From assembly GCA_963795055.1 (NCBI GenBank), contig CAWCGJ010000023.1, forward strand, positions 1-64,000: 64,000 bases of DNA, given 5' to 3'. This document shows, piece by piece, positions 59,747 through 64,000 of this stretch. The translations under genes and the position numbers were made by a program. The notes under the pieces were generated by a model, which was not told the origin of the DNA, made no database searches, and saw only the letters and a program-made list of their open reading frames with translations. The stretch's first letter is position 1. Each line of letters begins with the position of its first letter. This DNA is from JASHPR01 sp963795055. Its GTDB lineage: Bacteria; Actinomycetota; Actinomycetes; Streptosporangiales; Streptosporangiaceae.

Positions 59747-59802
59747 TGTAAAATTGTTTTATTGGTCACGACAGAGAGCCCGGCCGATCGGAGGTGCGAG
59801 TC

Positions 59803-60669
59803 ATGGTGATCCTTCTCGGGCTCGCCGCCGCCGTGCTCTACGGCAGCGGCGACTTCCTCGGGGGCATGGCGTCCCGGAGGGCCCACGTTCTGACCGTGCT
59901 CACCCTGGTCGAAACGGCCGGAGCGATCGTCGCGCTCGCCATCGCGGCCATGTCGTCCGGCCCGGTCAGCCCGGCCGGACTGGCCTGGGGGATCGGAGCG
60001 GGCGCGATCGGGGGGCTCGGCCTGATCATCTTTTACGCGGGTCTGGCGGCCGGGCCGATGAGCGTCGTGGCGCCGGTTTCCGGGCTGGTCTCCACCGTCC
60101 TGCCGGTCGCGGTGGCGCTGGCCGAGGGCGAGCGGCCCAGCCCCGGCGTCTACGCGGGCGCGCTGCTGTGCCTGGTCGCGATCGTGCTGGCCAGCTCGGC
60201 AGGCGACACCAGCGACACCAGCGACACCAGCACTGCGCGGCGGTCCGGGCGCCCGGGCCGCGGCATCGCCTACGGCGTGCTGGCGGGCCTCTCGTTTGGC
60301 CTGTTCTTCCTGCTCATCCGGAACGCCGGCCAGTCCGGAGCGGTATGGCCCGTGGCGGCCGCCCGGATCGGCGAGCTGGCGGCCGTCCTAGCCGCCGCGG
60401 CCGTGCTGCGGCGCGGCCTGCTGCCGCGCGGCGCGGACGGTCGGCTCCTGCTGGCGGCGGCCGGCGCGGGCGTGATCGATGTCGTCGCGAACATCTGCTA
60501 CGTAGCGGCCACCCGGGCCGGCTCGTTCGGCCTGGCCGTCGTGCTGGCCGCGCTGTACCCCGGGGTCACCGTGCTGCTGGCCCGGGTGGTGCTCGGCGAG
60601 CGGCTGCGCTGGGTACAGCGCGCCGGCCTCGGGCTCGCCGCGATCGGCATCCTGCTCGTCGCCGCGTGA
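59803..60669 (+). CDS. EamA/DMT-family membrane transporter
   Basis: A 288-residue protein with ten hydrophobic segments in two EamA repeats, for example VILLGLAAAVLYGSGDFLGGMASR and IAYGVLAGLSFGLFFLLIRNAG. A cytoplasmic linker between them holds a DTSDTSDTS tract encoded by a 9-bp triplet repeat (near 60210). It ends in ERLRWVQRAGLGLAAIGILLVAA. ATG 59803 is nine bases after GGAGG; GTG 59794 is too close to it. It exports or imports a small metabolite; the substrate is unknown. Confidence 0.85.
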   Translation: MVILLGLAAAVLYGSGDFLGGMASRRAHVLTVLTLVETAGAIVALAIAAMSSGPVSPAGLAWGIGAGAIGGLGLIIFYAGLAAGPMSVVAPVSGLVSTVLPVAVALAEGERPSPGVYAGALLCLVAIVLASSAGDTSDTSDTSTARRSGRPGRGIAYGVLAGLSFGLFFLLIRNAGQSGAVWPVAAARIGELAAVLAAAAVLRRGLLPRGADGRLLLAAAGAGVIDVVANICYVAATRAGSFGLAVVLAALYPGVTVLLARVVLGERLRWVQRAGLGLAAIGILLVAA

Positions 60670-60686
60670 ACCACGGGACGCGCAGG

Positions 60687-61421
60687 TTAGGCGCCATACC
60701 GGTCGTGATGGCGAAGCCAGGCCATCAGCGGGCCGTCGCTGCGCCCGGGCGGCTGCTCCCAGTCTTCCTGCCGGCCGCGGGCGGTCAGGTCGAGCCAGTT
60801 GTACGTGCCGTTGACCAGGTCGGTGCCCCGCGCGTAGTTGGAGTAGGTATGGAAGACGCGCTCGCCGCGGCGCAGGAAGGCGCTGATGCCGTGCATCTCG
60901 CCGGTCCAGCCCTGCCAGTCCGGCCCGAGCTCGGCGAGGTCCCGGTAGTTGTACTCGACCGGGGTCACGGCCGGGTCGAGGGTGACGTGGAAGTCGTAGT
61001 TGAAGTCGCTGCGATGAGAGGAGTACCAGGGCACGGTCCAGCCCATCCGCTGCCGGAACGCCTCGATCTTGGCCAGCGGCGCCCGGCTGACCATGGCCAG
61101 GGTGGTGTCCCGGGCGTGCAGGTGGGCGAGGTGGCCGATGCCGTCGGCCAGGAACGAGCAGGACTCGCAGCCCTCATCCCAGTCCGGGTCGAACATGAAG
61201 TGGTAGATCAGCAGCTGCCCCCGGCCCTCGAACAGGTCGAGCAGGCTGGCCCGGCCGTTCCGGCTCTCGAACATGTACCGCTGGCGGACCTCGGTCATCG
61301 GCAGCCTGCGCCGCTCGGCGTTCAGCGCGTCCCGCTGCCGGGTGAACTCTTTCTCCATCGCCAGCAGCCGCCTGCGTGCCGCCAGCCACTCATCTCGCGA
61401 GACAACCTGTGGATCAATCAT
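60687..61421 (-). CDS. DUF899 thioredoxin-like protein
   Basis: A 244-residue protein: VVSRDEWLAARRRLLAMEKEFTRQRDALNAERRRLPM, LLIYHFMFDPDWDEGCESCSFLADGIGHLAHLHARDTTLAMVSRAPLAKIEAFRQRMGW, FNYDFHVTLD and GRQEDWEQPPGRSDG, the DUF899 family. The fold is thioredoxin-like with a CxxC (CESC). It starts at ATG 61421 and is convergent with the DMT gene. Function unknown; neighbouring YCII and DUF899 genes often occur together in actinomycetes. Confidence 0.87.
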   Translation of the reverse strand: MIDPQVVSRDEWLAARRRLLAMEKEFTRQRDALNAERRRLPMTEVRQRYMFESRNGRASLLDLFEGRGQLLIYHFMFDPDWDEGCESCSFLADGIGHLAHLHARDTTLAMVSRAPLAKIEAFRQRMGWTVPWYSSHRSDFNYDFHVTLDPAVTPVEYNYRDLAELGPDWQGWTGEMHGISAFLRRGERVFHTYSNYARGTDLVNGTYNWLDLTARGRQEDWEQPPGRSDGPLMAWLRHHDRYGA

Positions 61422-61480
61422 TCTCGGCCTCCTGTGCCCGTCACTCCCGACGACGAACAGCCGGGCCCGGAATGGACGGG

Positions 61481-61846
61481 TCAGTGGTCCCAGGGCGCAT
61501 CCCAGAACGGCCTGACCTCGACCTGGGCGCTTCGCGCCAGCGGATGCCCGGCCGCGACCGCCAGGGCCGTGTCCAGGTCGGCGCATTCGACGACGTCGTA
61601 CCCTCCGATCTGTTCCTTGGTCTCGGCGAACGGCCCGTCAGACACCAGCAGCTCGCGGTCACGCACGCTTACGATCTTGGCCTCGCGCGCCGAGCGAAGC
61701 GGGCCGCCGCTCACCCTGATCCCGCGCTCGGTCATCTCTTCGACCCACGACTTGACCGCGATCATCATGGCCGCGTCCTCGTCCGCCGTCGCCTCGGCAG
61801 ACTCATCGACCCAGAACAACAGCATGTACTTCATCGGCGTCTCCAT
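61481..61846 (-). CDS. YCII-related protein (DGPF domain)
   Basis: A 121-residue ferredoxin-like protein: KYMLLFWVDESAEATADEDAAMMIAVKSWVEEMTERGI, VSDGPFAETKEQIGGYDVVECADLDTALAVAAGHPLA and VEVRPFW. DGPFAETKEQ-GG is the PhnB/YCII-family signature, with a His/Asp pair typical of YciI. The start is ATG 61846 or ATG 61834 (MKYMLL). It is often paired with ECF sigma factors; none is seen here. Role unknown. Confidence 0.88.
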   Translation of the reverse strand: METPMKYMLLFWVDESAEATADEDAAMMIAVKSWVEEMTERGIRVSGGPLRSAREAKIVSVRDRELLVSDGPFAETKEQIGGYDVVECADLDTALAVAAGHPLARSAQVEVRPFWDAPWDH

Positions 61847-61917
61847 GCCTCATCCCCGCCCGGGCTGACCGCTCCACGGTACCGTCCAGCACGCGATCGG
61901 CCGGATAGCCTGGGCTG

Positions 61918-63085
61918 GTGAAGGCGGGAGGAGCCCTGGTCCTGACCGCGGATCCCGGCGTGGCCGCGAGCCGGGCCGTCGAGCAGGCGCGCTCGGCGCT
62001 CGGCGGACTTGCCCCCGTCGCTGGCGGTGCTGTTCGCCTCGGCTCATTTCCTCGGCTCGGCCGAGGCCCTCCTGGCCGCGGTGGCCGAGCAGACCGGTCC
62101 GCTCCCGCTCATCGGGTGCGTATGGGAGGCGCGTGGCGGGCGGGGCCCGCGAGGTCGAGTCCGAGCCCGCGGTCTCGCTGTGGCTCGCGGCCGACCTCGG
62201 CCCGGTCGAGACCTTCGCCATGGAGTTCGTCCGGACGCCCAGCGGGGGCGCCTTCGGCGGCTACCGGTTCCCGCGGGACGCGGCGGGCATGCACCTGATG
62301 ATCTGCGACCCGTTCACGTTCCCGGCCGGCGGCCTGCTGGCCCACCTGAACGAGCAGCGTACCCGGGGCGCTGGTCATGGGCGGGATGGCCAGCGGCGGG
62401 CTGCGGCCGCAGCAGAGCCGGCTGTTCCTGGACGGCCGGGTGCTGTCTCGCGGCGCCGTCGGCGCTCACCTGCCGCGGGCCGAGGTCCATCCCCTGGTCG
62501 CGCAGGGCTGCCGCCCGGTCGGTAACCCCTACACCATCACCCGGGCCGAGGGCAACCTGATCTTCGAGCTCGGCGGGCGCCCGCCGCTGTCGCGCCTGCG
62601 CGAGCTGGCCGCGGGGCTGCCCGGCCGGGAGCGGGAACTGCTCGCCCAGGGCGCGCTGCTGGGGATGGTCATCGACGAGTACCGGGCCGAGCCGGGCCAG
62701 GGCGACTTCCTGATCCGCGGCATCATCGGCGCCGACCCCGAATCGGGGGCCATCGCGGTGGGCGAGGAGATAGAGGTCGGCCAGACGGTCCAGTTCCACG
62801 TCCGGGACGCCGCGTCGGCGGATGAGGATCTGCGGCGCGCCCTGGAGCGCGAGTCGGCCGCCCTCGGCGGCCGCCGCGCGGCCGGGGCGCTGCTGTTCAC
62901 CTGCAACGGCCGCGGCTCGCGGATGTTCTCCGAGCCGGACCACGACGCCGGGCTGATCGCGACGATGCTGGGCGACATCCCGCGTGGCCGGGTTCTTCTG
63001 CGCCGGCGAACTCGGACCGGTCGGCGGGCAGAACTTCCTGCACACCTTCACCGCCTCGATCGCGCTGTTCCCCGATCCGGCGTGA
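61918..63085 (+). CDS. FIST N/C domain protein (frame breaks)
   Basis: About 390 residues from GTG 61918. The FIST N domain (residues ~1-190) has LVLTADPGVAASRAVEQARSALGGL, PPSLAVLFASAHFLGSAEALLAAVAEQTGPLPLIGCVWEA and MEFVRTPSGGAFGGYRFP. The FIST C domain has LGMVIDEYRAEPGQGDFLIRGIIGADPESGAIAVGEEIEVGQTVQFHVRDAASADEDL and ALLFTCNGRGSRMF. Frame changes are near 62015, 62140, 62365 and 62990. FIST domains are predicted small-ligand sensors of signalling proteins; this stand-alone form has no output domain. Confidence 0.8.
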
Positions 63086-64000
63086 GGTCACCGGCCTGGA
63101 CTGGCACCGGCTCGCGGATTTCGCTGTAGCCGCCCGTCGGGCTCATGACTATCCGGCCGGTCTCGCGTCCGTGCTCGGCCTCGTCCCGTTCTCGTCTGGT
63201 CAGGCCGAGGCACAACCGCTGGGTGAGCATGAACGCCAGCACCGGGCCGGCGAACACCGCCACGCGGAAGAACCAGGTGACGGCGTAGAGAGACATCTGC
63301 AGGTGATCGGCGATCTCGTCGTTGGCTGCCGCAGCCCACAGCAGTCCGTAGAAGGTGATCCCGGCGGCGCCTACCGCGGTGCGGGTGGCCGCCTCGCGCG
63401 GGCGATCCAGGAAACGATGGACGGCCCGGTCGCCGGTGAGCATGCGCTCGATCAGCGGATAGACGGCCAGGCCGGTGAAGAACGCGGCGGGCACGATGAC
63501 CGCGGGCACCAGGACCGCGAGGGCGAGCGGGTGACCGGCCACGTTGATCTCCCAGGCCGGCATGATCCGCAGCGCACCGTCCAGGAAGCCCATGTACCAG
63601 CCCGGCACCGCTCCGGCGCTGATGTCCCCCGGTTGGTACGGCCCGTACAGCCAGACGGGGCTGATCTGGGCGAACGTGCCGAGGAGCGCGAGCACCGCGC
63701 AGGTGAACCAGAACATGGCCACCGAGACGGCCGTGACCGTCGGGCGGGCACGCCGGCGCAGGAGGGCGAACAACGCGATCATCACCGCCGGCAGCACCGC
63801 CACATGCAGCCAGTAGGCGCGCGGGATGATCTCGTGTCCGGGGAAGTCCCCGCCGAAGATCCAGACCATCAGGTGGGTGCCAACCACCGGGATCGACAGC
63901 GTGACACCCTGGAGGACGTCGAGGCTCCCGCCCGACATAATGTCGTCAGGCAGGATCGCGCCGGAGAAGCCCGCGAGCATACCGAGCACGAGCAAGGTCA
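63048..64000 (-). CDS. qcrB: Cytochrome bc1-complex cytochrome b (QcrB), 3' part
   Basis: 317 codons of a gene that begins beyond base 64000. GFSGAILPDDIMSGGSLDVLQGVTLSIPVVGTHLMVWIFGGDFPG and AYWLHVAVLPAVMIALFALL correspond to the second half of the N-terminal cytochrome b module (Qo side, with heme-ligand His in WLHVAVLP). WYMGFLDGALRIMPAWE matches the actinobacterial QcrB W-x-x-G-x-x-x-G region. More membrane helices and a charged tail follow. It carries electrons from menaquinol to cytochrome c/oxidase. It overlaps the FIST gene by 38 bases, convergently. Confidence 0.85.
   Translation of the reverse strand, partial: TLLVLGMLAGFSGAILPDDIMSGGSLDVLQGVTLSIPVVGTHLMVWIFGGDFPGHEIIPRAYWLHVAVLPAVMIALFALLRRRARPTVTAVSVAMFWFTCAVLALLGTFAQISPVWLYGPYQPGDISAGAVPGWYMGFLDGALRIMPAWEINVAGHPLALAVLVPAVIVPAAFFTGLAVYPLIERMLTGDRAVHRFLDRPREAATRTAVGAAGITFYGLLWAAAANDEIADHLQMSLYAVTWFFRVAVFAGPVLAFMLTQRLCLGLTRRERDEAEHGRETGRIVMSPTGGYSEIREPVPVQAGDLTPDRGTARSRR

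Noticed and set aside
60205..60235. Repeated 9-bp units (AGCGACACC) as a possible CRISPR or regulatory array.
   Set aside because: They are in-frame codons for DTSDTSDTS in the DMT transporter linker, with no spacers.

Overview
The window comes from a high-GC actinomycete. Evidence is pervasive G/C third positions, frequent GTG starts, ATGA/GTGA stop-start overlaps, a Methyltransf_19 (DUF574) protein, F420/LLM and CsoR families, and a mycobacterial-style sterol regulon. I cannot name the genus. No tRNA, rRNA, CRISPR array, transposase or phage gene was seen. Many genes carry one or more frame breaks in short G/C runs, and a few have lost their middle while keeping both ends. The frame breaks look mostly like indel errors in the sequence; the lost middles could be real decay or misassembly.

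Region 1 (1-26 kb) is mixed accessory and housekeeping DNA. It holds a YceI protein, an XRE regulator, a badly frame-broken iron/phosphonate-type ABC importer (1.8-5.7 kb), a TetR/DHA2 efflux pair and a DrrAB-like exporter. A thioredoxin and a CsoR/CstR-family sensor share a matching operator. A MarR regulator faces an extradiol dioxygenase and a TPP enzyme across two operator copies. There is a stand-alone EndoU nuclease with a small immunity-like partner, then SDR/MarR, ArsR/AHSA1, a methyltransferase and an arylsulfotransferase-like lipoprotein. A DUF72 gene and an ATP-dependent DNA ligase form an operon.

Region 2 (27.8-58.7 kb) is a sterol-catabolism island. One perfect KstR2 box lies between fadD3 and fadE30. 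KstR boxes (TNNAACNNGTTNNA) lie before cyp125, between the ltp operon and a fadD (two boxes), between echA19 and fadD19, between fadE29 and fadA6, and before an aldehyde dehydrogenase. Recognised side-chain enzymes are CYP125, FadA5, FadD19, EchA19, Ltp3, Ltp4 with a DUF35 partner, and FadE28/FadE29. Recognised C/D-ring enzymes are FadD3, FadE30, an IpdF-like SDR, FadA6, IpdA, IpdB, IpdC and EchA20. FadD19, Ltp3 and Ltp4 together suggest competence for C24-branched plant sterols. The regulators KstR and KstR2, the A/B-ring enzymes (Ksh, Hsa), Mce4 and ChsH1/ChsH2/Ltp2 are not in the window.

The least explained part of the island is at 54.4-55.9 kb. A two-gene operon encodes an R2lox-like diiron oxidase, with all six ligand positions and the Val/Tyr cross-link pair visible, and a small SCP2-like protein. 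It is divergent from an aldehyde dehydrogenase across a perfect KstR box and is followed on the other strand by a Baeyer-Villiger monooxygenase and an HSL-type esterase. I regard this as the best candidate for an undescribed sterol-linked oxidation system.

Region 3 (59.6-64 kb) holds a DMT transporter behind a strong palindrome, a DUF899 protein, a YCII protein, a FIST-domain protein and the 3' part of a QcrB-type cytochrome b gene that runs off the end.
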